From Burkholderiales bacterium (GTDB lineage: Bacteria; Pseudomonadota; Gammaproteobacteria; Burkholderiales; Burkholderiaceae_D), in the NCBI GenBank assembly GCA_947451925.1, contig CANGAW010000008.1:1-64000 (forward strand): a stretch of DNA of 64,000 nt. The letters run 5' to 3'. Shown here piece after piece: positions 8,674-17,215 of the stretch; the stretch's first letter is position 1; each line of letters starts with the position of its first letter. Both the position numbers and the translations under genes were made by a program. The notes beneath the pieces were generated by a model. That model did not search any database, had not been told where the DNA came from, and saw only the letters and a program-made list of their open reading frames with translations.

Positions 8674-8693
8674 AACCTAATTCAAATTAGGTT
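8674..8693. repeat. 20-bp inverted repeat spanning the sctC stop codon
   Basis: The arms AACCTAATT and AATTAGGTT are perfect and separated by two bases. The sctC stop codon lies inside the left arm, and the next gene (715 residues) begins 33 bp beyond. Possible roles are an operator for the downstream pair of genes or an mRNA processing or attenuation hairpin. There is no T-run, so it is not a classical terminator. Confidence 0.5.
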
Positions 8694-10341
8694 CTGGGGT
8701 TGCCGAGATGATTTTTGGCGTGATCAAAAACAATCTTTCCCGCTTACTTCGGTTTGTGGATTTCTTTTTGAAAAATATCCCAATAATGGGCAAATCGCCC
8801 AAACCGGGAACACGATCGACTTGCTTGATTTCTTGCTCCGAATTGAAGCCACCAATGAGCAGACTTTCATTTTCATTCATGACCGCCTGGGTACCGATGG
8901 TGCTACGTCGAATCGTTGGCAAACTTTGTATTTGTCTATCCTGAATTGCTCCGTCTTCTATATCGACGACGAGCCGAACAGATTGTTTTCCGGCAGTATC
9001 AACAATATGAGGTGTCACTTTAAGTGTTGTACCCACTGAAACTGGGACAACATTGGCGACTCGTTCTCCAATTGCCTGAACATAAAATGTCTCTGAAAGA
9101 TCGATCAATGCGCCAAGATTATCCAGCGTCAAAATTGATGGACGCGAAACAATTTTGGCATCGCCATTACTTTCAAGAATGCGCAAACGCGCCATGAGGA
9201 AACTACCGGCGTCAGGTATGACGGTCATTGGATTGACGTTATTTCCGAGGACAATGGTTCCGGTCATGGAATCCACTTTTTTGTCAGGCGTGCCAAATCC
9301 ACCTGCCACATTACCGTTTCGTCCACCCCAATCAATGCCAAGATCGGAAATCCGTGATGAATTGACGTCAACGATAACGGCTTCAATTTCAATTAATTTA
9401 CTGGGTACATCAAGGACTTTAATCAGCTCCTCATACACCGCCATTCTTGATGGCACATCTTTAATAATGAGTGCATTGAGTCGAGAATCTGCCTGAATCA
9501 CTGGCCTTTGACGACCATCACTACTTGGATTACTGACATTTTTTGAGCCTTCTTGCGATGGATTCTGATCTTTCTTGTTAGCCGATTCGGCATTCTTGCC
9601 ATCACTGTGATCAGAAGCATTTGTCAAACCCTGAATAGGCGTCGATAGCGCGGAAAATTGAATATTGGTCCCGCTCCGGCTACTGTCGCCGCTACTAAGA
9701 TTACGCAGAATCGTGGCAACGCCAGCCGTTGTAATTTGCTGGTCGCGATAGGAAATGACGCGATCATCAACTTGGGCATGCTTTAGCCGAAACACCTTCA
9801 CTTGTTGTTCCGGCTGCGGCATCGGCATGGAAGAAACCGCCCATGCAACAAGTTCTACGTAACTGGGTGGGCCAGATACCATTGCAACACCACGATCTGG
9901 CATCTCCCCCCAACCAAACTTGTTTTCAACAATACCCAGTTCTGTCAGTGCTTTGCGCAAACTGGCAAGACTTGCACCTTCGGGAGAAATAGTTCGCGTC
10001 GCCGTTTCAAAATTTCGGCTAACGTGCAAAGTCCCACCAAAATAAAACCACTGTAATCCGTAGGTTGCACTGAGTTGATTCAAGAACTCAGAGGGACTGA
10101 CCGTGGTCATTTTCCCGTTAACAACTACACTCCAATCCCGTACTGCCTGTGTCGCTTTTAATTGCAGACCAAACGTTCGGCAAAACGAATTCAAAACGTA
10201 CGATAAATCTTTGTTATCTGAAATAAAAGTGAAGGTCACTTCCGGCCATGGAACGGGCGCGGCCTTGGACGATTCCATCACACAGGCCTGCAAGAAAATC
10301 ACCATCGCCACCAGAGCAGCACATCTAGAACTGATTTTCAT
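8677..10341 (-). CDS. sctC: T3SS outer-membrane secretin SctC
   Basis: A 554-residue YscC/HrcC-family secretin that forms the outer-membrane ring. N-terminal N0/N1/N3 domains (VTFTFISDNKDLSYVLNSF; VFRLKHAQVDDR; SRLNALIIKDVPSRM) precede the secretin core, which contains VPVSVGTTLKVTPHIV and NENESLLIGGFNSEQ and ends at VPGLGDLPIIGIFFKK. GGAGG precedes the chosen ATG at 10341. The leader could be a lipoprotein signal (LQAC, Cys20) or be cleaved after SSKA. A low-complexity Ser/Asn/Lys loop lies around residues 245-285. It follows the CesT-like gene by 14 bp in the sct operon. Confidence 0.96.
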   Translation of the reverse strand: MKISSRCAALVAMVIFLQACVMESSKAAPVPWPEVTFTFISDNKDLSYVLNSFCRTFGLQLKATQAVRDWSVVVNGKMTTVSPSEFLNQLSATYGLQWFYFGGTLHVSRNFETATRTISPEGASLASLRKALTELGIVENKFGWGEMPDRGVAMVSGPPSYVELVAWAVSSMPMPQPEQQVKVFRLKHAQVDDRVISYRDQQITTAGVATILRNLSSGDSSRSGTNIQFSALSTPIQGLTNASDHSDGKNAESANKKDQNPSQEGSKNVSNPSSDGRQRPVIQADSRLNALIIKDVPSRMAVYEELIKVLDVPSKLIEIEAVIVDVNSSRISDLGIDWGGRNGNVAGGFGTPDKKVDSMTGTIVLGNNVNPMTVIPDAGSFLMARLRILESNGDAKIVSRPSILTLDNLGALIDLSETFYVQAIGERVANVVPVSVGTTLKVTPHIVDTAGKQSVRLVVDIEDGAIQDRQIQSLPTIRRSTIGTQAVMNENESLLIGGFNSEQEIKQVDRVPGLGDLPIIGIFFKKKSTNRSKRERLFLITPKIISATPEPNLN

Positions 10342-10355
10342 GAAACCTCCTGCCG

Positions 10356-10754
10356 CTACAACACACGGAATATCCTCCGCCATTCAGCCACCGAATTCGC
10401 AAATTGCTCAAGTGCGCCTTCAAATTCTTCAACTGTCGCATCAGCCGGCACCCGGTACTGTAAAAATATTTTTGACTGATCTTGTGAAAGCACTGGTACT
10501 TCTGCAAACTCGCGCATCTTTACCCAGGAGCCCATCAGGCAAAGTTCAATCAGTTCATCTGCTTCTGCGCTTGAAGGTGGCAACTCAAGCAAACGACACT
10601 CAAATACCAAATCACCATGCGGTGCCGGGCGAGCAAATATGCGATATCTATTATCAAGACTGATTACCACAGCACCATCAGTACGAGGACTATCACCGTG
10701 CAAGCTATTGCGCTCGACATATCCTGAGAGCGCCGAGTGCAAATTGTTTCGCAT
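10356..10754 (-). CDS. CesT/SycE-type T3SS chaperone-like protein between sctU and sctC
   Basis: A 132-residue acidic protein with the alpha-beta-beta-beta-alpha pattern of CesT-family chaperones: DGAVVISLDNRYRIFARPAPHGDLVFECRLLELP, then a helix with LIELCLMGSW, then KIFLQYRVP and a C-terminal helix ending EWRRIFRVL. It overlaps the sctU stop by one base (TAATG) and precedes sctC by 14 bp. Bordetella has a small gene, bscW, in the same place. By fold it may bind an effector or a basal component such as the secretin. The family call is by pattern, not by a search. Confidence 0.68.
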   Translation of the reverse strand: MRNNLHSALSGYVERNSLHGDSPRTDGAVVISLDNRYRIFARPAPHGDLVFECRLLELPPSSAEADELIELCLMGSWVKMREFAEVPVLSQDQSKIFLQYRVPADATVEEFEGALEQFANSVAEWRRIFRVL

Positions 10755-11815
10755 TAGTATTCATCCTCCAAAGGCCCCTGAGTCAGGCGGCGCAATGCAA
10801 TCAGAATTTCGGCTACGGGTTCGATCAACTCAGAAGGAATGTATTGATCAATTTTTGCTGTCTCCATCAAGGCTCGAGCCAGTTTGATATTTTGCATTAT
10901 GGGTATTCCATATTCGCGAGCTACATTCGCAATCTGGAAAGCAATTGCATCGGCTCCTTTAGCCAATACAATCGGCAATGGTGTGATGTTTTCTTCGTAG
11001 TAAAGTGCAATAGCTAGGTGAGTAGGGTTGGTAACCACTACGGAAGCCTTACGAGTCTTTAACACCATTTCGCCCATAGCAATTTCTTTGGCAAGCCCCT
11101 TGCGATGACTTTTCACGTGCGGGTCACCTTCAAGCTGTTTATATTCCTGCTTGATTTCGTCCATTGACATCATTAACTGTTTACGATGTTGGTAACGTTG
11201 CCAGATCAGGTCACCCAAAGCCATGGTAAAAAATCCTATAAAGGTATAAATCACCAGGGTTTTCAGCATGTTGGCAACGGCAACGCCAGCTGCATTCAAA
11301 CCATTTGCCGGAATCAAAAGAAGGGGATATAAGGAATCGCGAATCACCAAAGTTATGAGCACACTTAAAAAGCAAACCTTCAAAATGGATTTGAAAAATT
11401 CGACAATGTTTTTCATTGAAAACATTTGCTTTAAATTACTCACAGGATTCAGCTTGTCTCCTTTTGGAACCAATGCCTTAAATGCAAACAGCACTCCGGT
11501 CTGGATCATTTCCCCAAAAATTGCGATAACGATCACCACTAAAATAAACGGCGTCAAAATTTTCACTGCAGAGAACAAAACCTGATCGAATAAAATGCGA
11601 ATTGCATCACGAAATTCCATTCCATATAACTGAGCTGGGAAAACCATCATCTCCACAAAGCCCCGAATCAAACCTTCAGCGTCAGTCAACATATAGCCAA
11701 ACAAAGATCCCATCAGCAAGGCTTGTGTGAAATCCTTGCTTTTAGCAACTTGCCCATCCTCACGCGCTTTTCTGAGCTTATGCTCAGTCGGCTGTTCGGT
11801 TTTTTCGCTGCTCAT
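10754..11815 (-). CDS. sctU: T3SS export apparatus switch protein SctU
   Basis: A 353-residue YscU/HrcU/FlhB-family protein. It begins SEKTEQPTEHKLRKAREDGQVAKS, followed by four membrane segments. The cytoplasmic domain carries the autocleavage motif NPTH (about residues 263-266) in VVVTNPTHLAIALYY. Cleavage between Asn and Pro is what allows switching from early to late substrates. The start overlaps the end of sctT by ATGA, the usual coupling in sctR-S-T-U rows. Length and motifs are normal. Confidence 0.97.
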   Translation of the reverse strand: MSSEKTEQPTEHKLRKAREDGQVAKSKDFTQALLMGSLFGYMLTDAEGLIRGFVEMMVFPAQLYGMEFRDAIRILFDQVLFSAVKILTPFILVVIVIAIFGEMIQTGVLFAFKALVPKGDKLNPVSNLKQMFSMKNIVEFFKSILKVCFLSVLITLVIRDSLYPLLLIPANGLNAAGVAVANMLKTLVIYTFIGFFTMALGDLIWQRYQHRKQLMMSMDEIKQEYKQLEGDPHVKSHRKGLAKEIAMGEMVLKTRKASVVVTNPTHLAIALYYEENITPLPIVLAKGADAIAFQIANVAREYGIPIMQNIKLARALMETAKIDQYIPSELIEPVAEILIALRRLTQGPLEDEY

Positions 11816-12621
11816 CGACTAGGCTCCTGAACCAACATCGCTGAAAAAACACGTAAAGATTTTTTTCCAATATCTTCGAATTCTTGTGCACCATAACCAA
11901 ATAAAGTTGACGCATAGACCGCAAATACAAAAACAGCCAAACCACTTTTAATAGGCATTGCCATAAAAAAAACCTGTAGTTGTGGCACAAATCGGCTAAC
12001 CAGACCCAAACCTATTTCTGCAAGAAACATGGCAAAAATAACCGGGGCACTTAACAACACAGAAAGCGTCATTAACCTGTCCATCTGATTTAAAACTAGA
12101 CGAGGCATAAGATCATTAAATTTAGGTGTCCATTCAAAAACCGGCCAAAGCAGATAGCTATCGTAGAGGGCCCCCAGGATCAAAATAAAGCCGCCACTGA
12201 TCATTACAAAGGTAATCGCTGCCTGACTGAATAATTCACCGAGTGGCGAAGTGTCATGACCAGTTAAAGGGTTAATTGTTGAAGCGATACTGGCTCCGCG
12301 TTGGTTATCGACATAAGCTCCCATGATGTCAAATGCCCAAAACGGTATGGCTATAAAAAATCCCAGACAAAAACCAATTGCTACTTCTTTTATCAAGAGT
12401 CCCATCATCAAGGACCCAGAACGAGAAATGGAAAGAGACTGCTCCATCAGGGAAGGCACAACAAATATCGCAATACTGCAAGCCACACCAGTACGCAGCA
12501 AACCGGGTAAAGCCTGACGACTCAGCATTGGAACTACCGAAAAAAAGGCAAGCAATCTCGGCATCGAGAAAAATATTCCCGAAAACCAGGCAAAGGGATA
12601 TTCGAAAAATGAGGATTCCAT
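11812..12621 (-). CDS. sctT: T3SS export apparatus protein SctT
   Basis: A 269-residue, very hydrophobic SctT (YscT/HrcT, FliR-like) protein. It has several membrane segments and the conserved FFIAIPFWAFDIMGAYVDNQRGAS region. SctR5-SctT-SctS4 form the helical export gate core. The start abuts the sctS stop with no gap, and the stop overlaps sctU. Nothing is unusual. Confidence 0.96.
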   Translation of the reverse strand: MESSFFEYPFAWFSGIFFSMPRLLAFFSVVPMLSRQALPGLLRTGVACSIAIFVVPSLMEQSLSISRSGSLMMGLLIKEVAIGFCLGFFIAIPFWAFDIMGAYVDNQRGASIASTINPLTGHDTSPLGELFSQAAITFVMISGGFILILGALYDSYLLWPVFEWTPKFNDLMPRLVLNQMDRLMTLSVLLSAPVIFAMFLAEIGLGLVSRFVPQLQVFFMAMPIKSGLAVFVFAVYASTLFGYGAQEFEDIGKKSLRVFSAMLVQEPSR

Positions 12622-12891
12622 TTAATGAATCATTTGCGAAAAATTATCGAATAATGACAGTGCATAATTAAAAATTTCACCGCCAATCCAGCGTGAAGTC
12701 ATATACAGCGTCAAGCCAACTGCGATCAACTTGACTGCAAATGACAGGGTTTGTTCTTGAATCTGTGTCAGTGCCTGTATCAGGCTAAATAAAACACCAA
12801 CTACCGAAGCAACAATAATTGGTGGCAATGACAACCACAGCACTAACAACATGGCACGTATTACATGCGAGGTCAGATCAACGGTTTCCAT
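12622..12891 (-). CDS. sctS: T3SS export apparatus protein SctS
   Basis: An 89-residue protein with two membrane helices (AMLLVLWLSLPPIIVASVVGVLF and LIAVGLTLYMTSRW) separated by SLIQALTQIQEQTLSFAVK, the hallmark of the SctS/FliQ family. It sits between sctR (7-bp gap) and sctT (adjacent). It is a subunit of the inner-membrane export gate. Confidence 0.96.
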   Translation of the reverse strand: METVDLTSHVIRAMLLVLWLSLPPIIVASVVGVLFSLIQALTQIQEQTLSFAVKLIAVGLTLYMTSRWIGGEIFNYALSLFDNFSQMIH

Positions 12892-12898
12892 GGCTTTG

Positions 12899-13546
12899 TC
12901 AGTAATAAGTTTGGACCAGACCGTGTATCAATCGAGACCAGCCATCTATCATTACAAATAAAAATAGTTTTAAAGGTAGAGAAATCGTCACCGGCGACAC
13001 CATCATCATGCCCATGGCCATCAAAATATTAGAAATCACCAGGTCAATGACAACGAAGGGTAAAAACAAAAGAAATCCGATTTCAAAGGCTGCTGTCAGT
13101 TCAGAAACGACAAACGCTGGCATAACAATCAAAATATCGCGTTCGCTGGCATCGTCCGAGAGTTTTGGTGGCCATAATTTTTTTGCCGTCCCAAGGAAAA
13201 ATTGACGTTGTGCAGGCTTGCTATTACGTAGTAAAAATCCACGTACTGGTTCTACGCCTTTTCGTCCAAGTACCAGCATCGACTTAACGGACAAGGTCGC
13301 ATCCGGTTCGTCGCCAATTGCGTCAGCAATTTCGGACCCAACAGGTGCCATGACATAAGCAGTCAGCAATAATGCAAGGGCATAAATTGCCATATTGGGC
13401 GGCGCCTGCTGCACACCAAGGGCATTGCGAACCAATGACAAAACAATCGCTATTTTTAGAAACGAAGAGGCCACTACTAAAATGAGTGGGACAAGTGCGA
13501 AAATGCCGAGCGCAAACGCAAGGGCAACCGGATCGATCGTCTTCAT
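12899..13546 (-). CDS. sctR: T3SS export apparatus protein SctR
   Basis: A 215-residue SctR/FliP-family protein. It has the conserved TSFLKIAIVLSLVRNALG-type segment (here SSFLKIAIVLSLVRNALGVQQAPPN) and the C-terminal FVVSELTAAFEIGFLLFLPFVVIDLVISNILMAMGMMM region. It is the five-copy component of the export gate. It starts 6 bp after the sctQ stop. It is full length and normal. Confidence 0.97.
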   Translation of the reverse strand: MKTIDPVALAFALGIFALVPLILVVASSFLKIAIVLSLVRNALGVQQAPPNMAIYALALLLTAYVMAPVGSEIADAIGDEPDATLSVKSMLVLGRKGVEPVRGFLLRNSKPAQRQFFLGTAKKLWPPKLSDDASERDILIVMPAFVVSELTAAFEIGFLLFLPFVVIDLVISNILMAMGMMMVSPVTISLPLKLFLFVMIDGWSRLIHGLVQTYY

Positions 13547-13552
13547 AAGAGT

Positions 13553-14599
13553 TCACTCATTTTGATCGATCTCTTCTTGCATATTTTTTGGCTTTTTTTC
13601 CGTATTCAGGCGCAAAACTGCTACACCAGTCTGCCCGTCAACATCGACCAACTCGCCCTCGCCAATGGCTTTGCCATTGGCGCGAATCGTTACCGCTCTT
13701 CGTAAATCACGACCCAATTCAAATATGTAGCCCGGCTCTAATAATCTGAGTTCGGCGAAACTAATCACGCGTTCACCAAGATCGAAATTTATTCTGACGT
13801 TGATCTCGTCAAGAATATCTTCTGCTTCAGCATCAGAATCATAGTCATCGTTATTTTGCATATATGCTCCTGGTTCCTTCGTTACTTTAATGACGGACCC
13901 CGACATGATTCCTTTTGCAGCAATGCCTGATCCAAAATTAAGTCCGATATTGCTGCCCTCGCTGATCCAGTATTCATCCAGCAAAACAACATCACCAACT
14001 ATAAGTTCCGCTAATGTGCCCGGCAGCAAATCTGTCCATCCAATTTGAAACTGCATTGGAACCGGAACATGTGACCAAGTAGAAAAAGCTGAGGGCCGGG
14101 ATGCGACATTGCGTAGCGCACTTGCCAAATATCCAAGGCCGGCACTCTCAACCCATATTTCACCTTCCGTAGCGACCTCATCATCATCGAGGGAGAATCC
14201 AAATCCAAACCAGTCCTCTGGTGGCATTACTTGTGAGTTCGAAGACAGAACACTAAACCGTTTGCGCGTACTGGCTTCAATGTGGGCCGTCACTTCATTA
14301 AATGCCGTCTCCAATACAATCTGGCGTAAAGTTTCATCCATCTCCGGACCACATCTCTGGCCAATCAGTGAACTAGCCATCTGCCAGACCCATGCCTCGT
14401 CAAGTCGAATAAAACAGCGAGCACCACCCCAATCCGCTTCAATCTGCATGCGCCCATTTACTGGCTCAATGCCAGACCAGATTTGCCACTGATAATCATT
14501 TTCAAAAAAATCAAAACTGACAGCCTGTTTTCGCCTCGCGATCTGACGAAAATAAGTCGCGATTTCAGAGTTTATTTTGCGCAGGGTCGGAGTTCGCAT
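13553..14599 (-). CDS. sctQ: T3SS cytoplasmic ring (sorting platform) protein SctQ
   Basis: A 348-residue SctQ/YscQ-like protein. The N-terminal half is divergent. The C-terminal SpoA (FliN-like) domain is clear: INVRINFDLGERVISFAELRLLEPGYIFEL, then VTIRANGKAIGEGELVDVDGQTGVAVL. SctQ with SctK and SctL forms the sorting platform below the inner-membrane rings. An internal start making a free SpoA domain, as in several SctQ genes, is plausible but not evident here. Its start overlaps the previous gene by one base. Confidence 0.93.
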   Translation of the reverse strand: MRTPTLRKINSEIATYFRQIARRKQAVSFDFFENDYQWQIWSGIEPVNGRMQIEADWGGARCFIRLDEAWVWQMASSLIGQRCGPEMDETLRQIVLETAFNEVTAHIEASTRKRFSVLSSNSQVMPPEDWFGFGFSLDDDEVATEGEIWVESAGLGYLASALRNVASRPSAFSTWSHVPVPMQFQIGWTDLLPGTLAELIVGDVVLLDEYWISEGSNIGLNFGSGIAAKGIMSGSVIKVTKEPGAYMQNNDDYDSDAEAEDILDEINVRINFDLGERVISFAELRLLEPGYIFELGRDLRRAVTIRANGKAIGEGELVDVDGQTGVAVLRLNTEKKPKNMQEEIDQNE

Positions 14600-15147
14600 T
14601 ACGCGCTTGTCCCTTCAGGCCAATCGCAGGAAACAGAATATTTTTCTTTTCGAACAGTGGCATAAGCAATTACCCGTAAGGGTCTGTTGAGGCGCTCTCC
14701 CACATAACGTACTAACCAAGGTAGTTTGCCGGCCAGCCAGTTAAAGTTCACTTCGTCGCCGAGTCCAATTTCAAAAATCAGACGATCAGCTTCTTCAAAG
14801 GCCGTCAACTTCGCGTCGCCAAGTAATGAGTCACGCAAAGTCAACTGTGCAGTGCGCCTTCCATTAACTTGACAGACTTGTGAGAGACCACCCATATGCT
14901 CGACCAGGGTTGTCATGGCGTGCATTTCTTTTGGGTGACAATTCTGAAGATTTAAAGATTGACTCAAAGATTGAGCATTTTCATGACTGTCCGAGTCGTG
15001 CTGTGCCATACCGGCTTTAAGCAGTCGATTGAGTTTTTGCACATCGCTTTGAAATGCAGCAGATTGTTCCAGGCAATCCGCTGGCGGATTTTCACCCAAA
15101 GCCAAGGACATCGGCCCTAAGTCAATGGACTTTGAACCGGCCGGCAT
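14599..15147 (-). CDS. sctP: SctP-like needle-length/substrate-switch protein (HpaP/YscP position)
   Basis: A 182-residue protein between sctO and sctQ, the position of yscP/hpaP. The N-terminal 75 residues are low complexity (Ser, Gln, Asn). The C-terminal about 100 residues (LTLRDSLLGDAKLTAFEEADRLIFEIGL, LAGKLPWLVRYVGERLNRPLRVIAY) are compatible with the substrate-switching domain of HpaP/HrpP-type proteins. SctP sets needle length and triggers the SctU switch. At 182 residues it is short relative to YscP. The identity rests mainly on synteny. It overlaps both neighbours by one base. Confidence 0.7.
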   Translation of the reverse strand: MPAGSKSIDLGPMSLALGENPPADCLEQSAAFQSDVQKLNRLLKAGMAQHDSDSHENAQSLSQSLNLQNCHPKEMHAMTTLVEHMGGLSQVCQVNGRRTAQLTLRDSLLGDAKLTAFEEADRLIFEIGLGDEVNFNWLAGKLPWLVRYVGERLNRPLRVIAYATVRKEKYSVSCDWPEGTSA

Positions 15148-15647
15148 CAGACGCGCTCCAACATGGCGTTTTTCCGGTTTTGTTCATGCCTGCTGGCGCT
15201 GACCTCTTCCATTTCGAGATCTTCTTGACGCTGCACTTCCACAAAAAGCTCTGCGTTGAATGCCTCAAGCAATTCAGAAAACTTCTCTCGCATGCGAACT
15301 GCTTCCCGATGAATAAATTTGGCCTGCTCTACCGCTTCAGAAGCCACAAGCCGTAACTCTTGTGCTTCATTAATTCGGGATTCATAGGTCAGCTTTTTTT
15401 CTTTCATCAGCTCAATTTCCAGAGCTACAGCATCCAAATCTTTAAGTTGAACAAGACGTTGGTACAAGTCGTCAAACAGCTCACGCTCTTTGCGTTCACA
15501 AGCCACTTCGAAGTCGCGAAGTTCTTTACGAGCGATTTTTAATTTTGAATCAGCCTCTGCCAAATTTTGGCGTGCACGTGCCAATTCAAGCTCAGCTTTA
15601 TCTTCTCTGAATTTTTTTATGCGCAACAAATCTTTGAGTACATTCAT
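15147..15647 (-). CDS. sctO: T3SS stalk protein SctO (YscO-like)
   Basis: A 166-residue, almost entirely coiled-coil protein (FREDKAELELARARQNLAEADSKL; LEIELMKEKKLTYESRINEAQEL). SctO is the FliJ-like stalk that inserts in the SctN ATPase ring and links it to SctV. The position directly after sctN and the length agree. It is separated from sctN by 195 bp, an unusual gap in this tight cluster; that gap holds a Hrp-box-like promoter at 15733-15760. Confidence 0.88.
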   Translation of the reverse strand: MNVLKDLLRIKKFREDKAELELARARQNLAEADSKLKIARKELRDFEVACERKERELFDDLYQRLVQLKDLDAVALEIELMKEKKLTYESRINEAQELRLVASEAVEQAKFIHREAVRMREKFSELLEAFNAELFVEVQRQEDLEMEEVSASRHEQNRKNAMLERV

Positions 15648-15732
15648 GTAATTCCGCTCATCGACCAGACTTAATTCAAGCTTTTCAGAAAATTTTTGTC
15701 ACTTTAGTCAGAAAAGTGCAACATCTTGTCGT

Positions 15733-15760
15733 TATGTAACGACCTTATAAATGTAGTTCC
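15733..15760 (-). promoter_or_regulatory. Hrp-box-like promoter upstream of sctO
   Basis: On the minus strand GGAACT (15760-15755), 15 bp, then TTACATA (15739-15733). The end of the box is 86 bp before the sctO ATG. The pattern is almost identical to that upstream of the SctA-like gene (GGAACT-N15-TTACCTA). It would give sctO-P-Q-R-S-T-U-sctC their own start. The rest of the 195-bp sctN-sctO gap shows nothing else. Confidence 0.6.
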
Positions 15761-15842
15761 GGGGAAAGGATTAGGAGAGAAATACGTGAAACGAACAGCA
15801 ATAATTCAGCAACTGCATTGCCATAAAAAAGCTGCAAGCCGC

Positions 15843-17174
15843 CTAAGCCACGACTTCCTTCAGCATTTGCAAAGTTTGGGAGTAAGGCATGCATTCATCC
15901 GTGGGCTGACGTAAAAAGGTAAGAATTCCTTCCATACGATCAATGGCCTGATCTGCTTTCGGATCTGAGCCGCGCTTATATTCACCAATTTTCACCAACA
16001 GCTCGACTTCCTGATATTTGGCCATTAATTCTCGTAAACGACCTGCAGCAATCTTGTGCTCGTTTGACACCACCATATTCATGACCCGAGAAACGGACGC
16101 GAGAATATCAACCGCCGGGTAATGGTTTGCTGAAGCTAATTTGCGCGACAAAATAATATGCCCATCAAGAATAGAGCGCGTCTCGTCTGCAATTGGCTCG
16201 GTCATATCGTCGCCTTCAACCAATACCGTATAGAGCGCCGTGATCGACCCCTTATGGCCCATGCCAACCCGCTCCATCAAACGCGGCAGCGTCGCAAATA
16301 CACTAGGAGGGAAACCACGCCGGGTAGGTGGCTCGCCAGCCGCCAGACCAATCTCGCGCTGGGCCCGGGCAAAGCGTGTCACCGAGTCCATCAAGAACAA
16401 AACGCGCTTACCCTGATCCCTGAAATACTCCGCAATTGCGGTCGCAACGTATGCGGCCTTAGAACGTTCCATGGAAGATTTGTCTGAGGTAGCACACACA
16501 ATTACCGCGCGGCGGAGACCCTCTTCGCCTAGTTCATGCTCAAGAAACTCACGAACCTCTCTACCCCGCTCCCCAATCAGCGCCACCACCGTGACATCGA
16601 CTTCCGCCCCCTTGACCAGCATTGCCATTAAAGTTGATTTACCACCACCGGCTGCAGCAAACACCCCCATACGCTGCCCTTCGCCGCAGGTCAACAAACC
16701 GTCCAAAGAACGAATTCCCAAAGAAAGCGGTTGCGTAATAATGCGGCGTTTTAATGGGTCCGGCGCGCCCGTCAACACGGGGTAGTATCGAGTCACATGT
16801 AGTGGCCCATGGGTCGCCGTATCCATAGGCTCACCCATCCCGTCAAGCACGCGCCCCAACAGACTATTACCAACCGGGACCATATGGACACGTCCTGTCG
16901 GAATAACTTCCGTATCACTAGAAATTCCCTGCATATCTCCCATAGGCATCAATAATGCGGAGCCTTGTGAAAAGCCCACCACCTCTGCCTTGAGTTCGGT
17001 ATCGTCATCAGGACTTCGCAAGTAACAGATTTCACCGATTTTGACTGTCGGCACCAGCGCCCTAATAATTGTCCCCGTAACCTGTACGACACGGCCACGA
17101 ACATGCATAACCTGCGCCTGCGCCAGCGCGGTCTGCAACATATCGGTGATGTAACTGAAATGATGGCCGGGCAT
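15843..17174 (-). CDS. sctN: T3SS ATPase SctN
   Basis: A 443-residue YscN/FliI-type ATPase. Walker A is [17 protein letters not shown], Walker B is [17 protein letters not shown], and the family signature [20 protein letters not shown] is intact. It forms a hexameric ring at the cytoplasmic base, where it detaches chaperones and unfolds substrates. The ribosome site before 17174 is poor. It is 41 bp after the 384-residue gene, so it is probably read from the operon promoter near 19.9 kb. Confidence 0.97.
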   Translation of the reverse strand: MPGHHFSYITDMLQTALAQAQVMHVRGRVVQVTGTIIRALVPTVKIGEICYLRSPDDDTELKAEVVGFSQGSALLMPMGDMQGISSDTEVIPTGRVHMVPVGNSLLGRVLDGMGEPMDTATHGPLHVTRYYPVLTGAPDPLKRRIITQPLSLGIRSLDGLLTCGEGQRMGVFAAAGGGKSTLMAMLVKGAEVDVTVVALIGERGREVREFLEHELGEEGLRRAVIVCATSDKSSMERSKAAYVATAIAEYFRDQGKRVLFLMDSVTRFARAQREIGLAAGEPPTRRGFPPSVFATLPRLMERVGMGHKGSITALYTVLVEGDDMTEPIADETRSILDGHIILSRKLASANHYPAVDILASVSRVMNMVVSNEHKIAAGRLRELMAKYQEVELLVKIGEYKRGSDPKADQAIDRMEGILTFLRQPTDECMPYSQTLQMLKEVVA

Positions 17175-17215
17175 ATCAACAGCCGTGAGGTTTTGACTGA
17201 AAGTTGCGATTCATT

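Noticed and set aside
10103..10663. 186-residue plus-strand open frame across the sctC start
   Set aside because: Antisense to sctC and the CesT-like gene; no ribosome site or domain.
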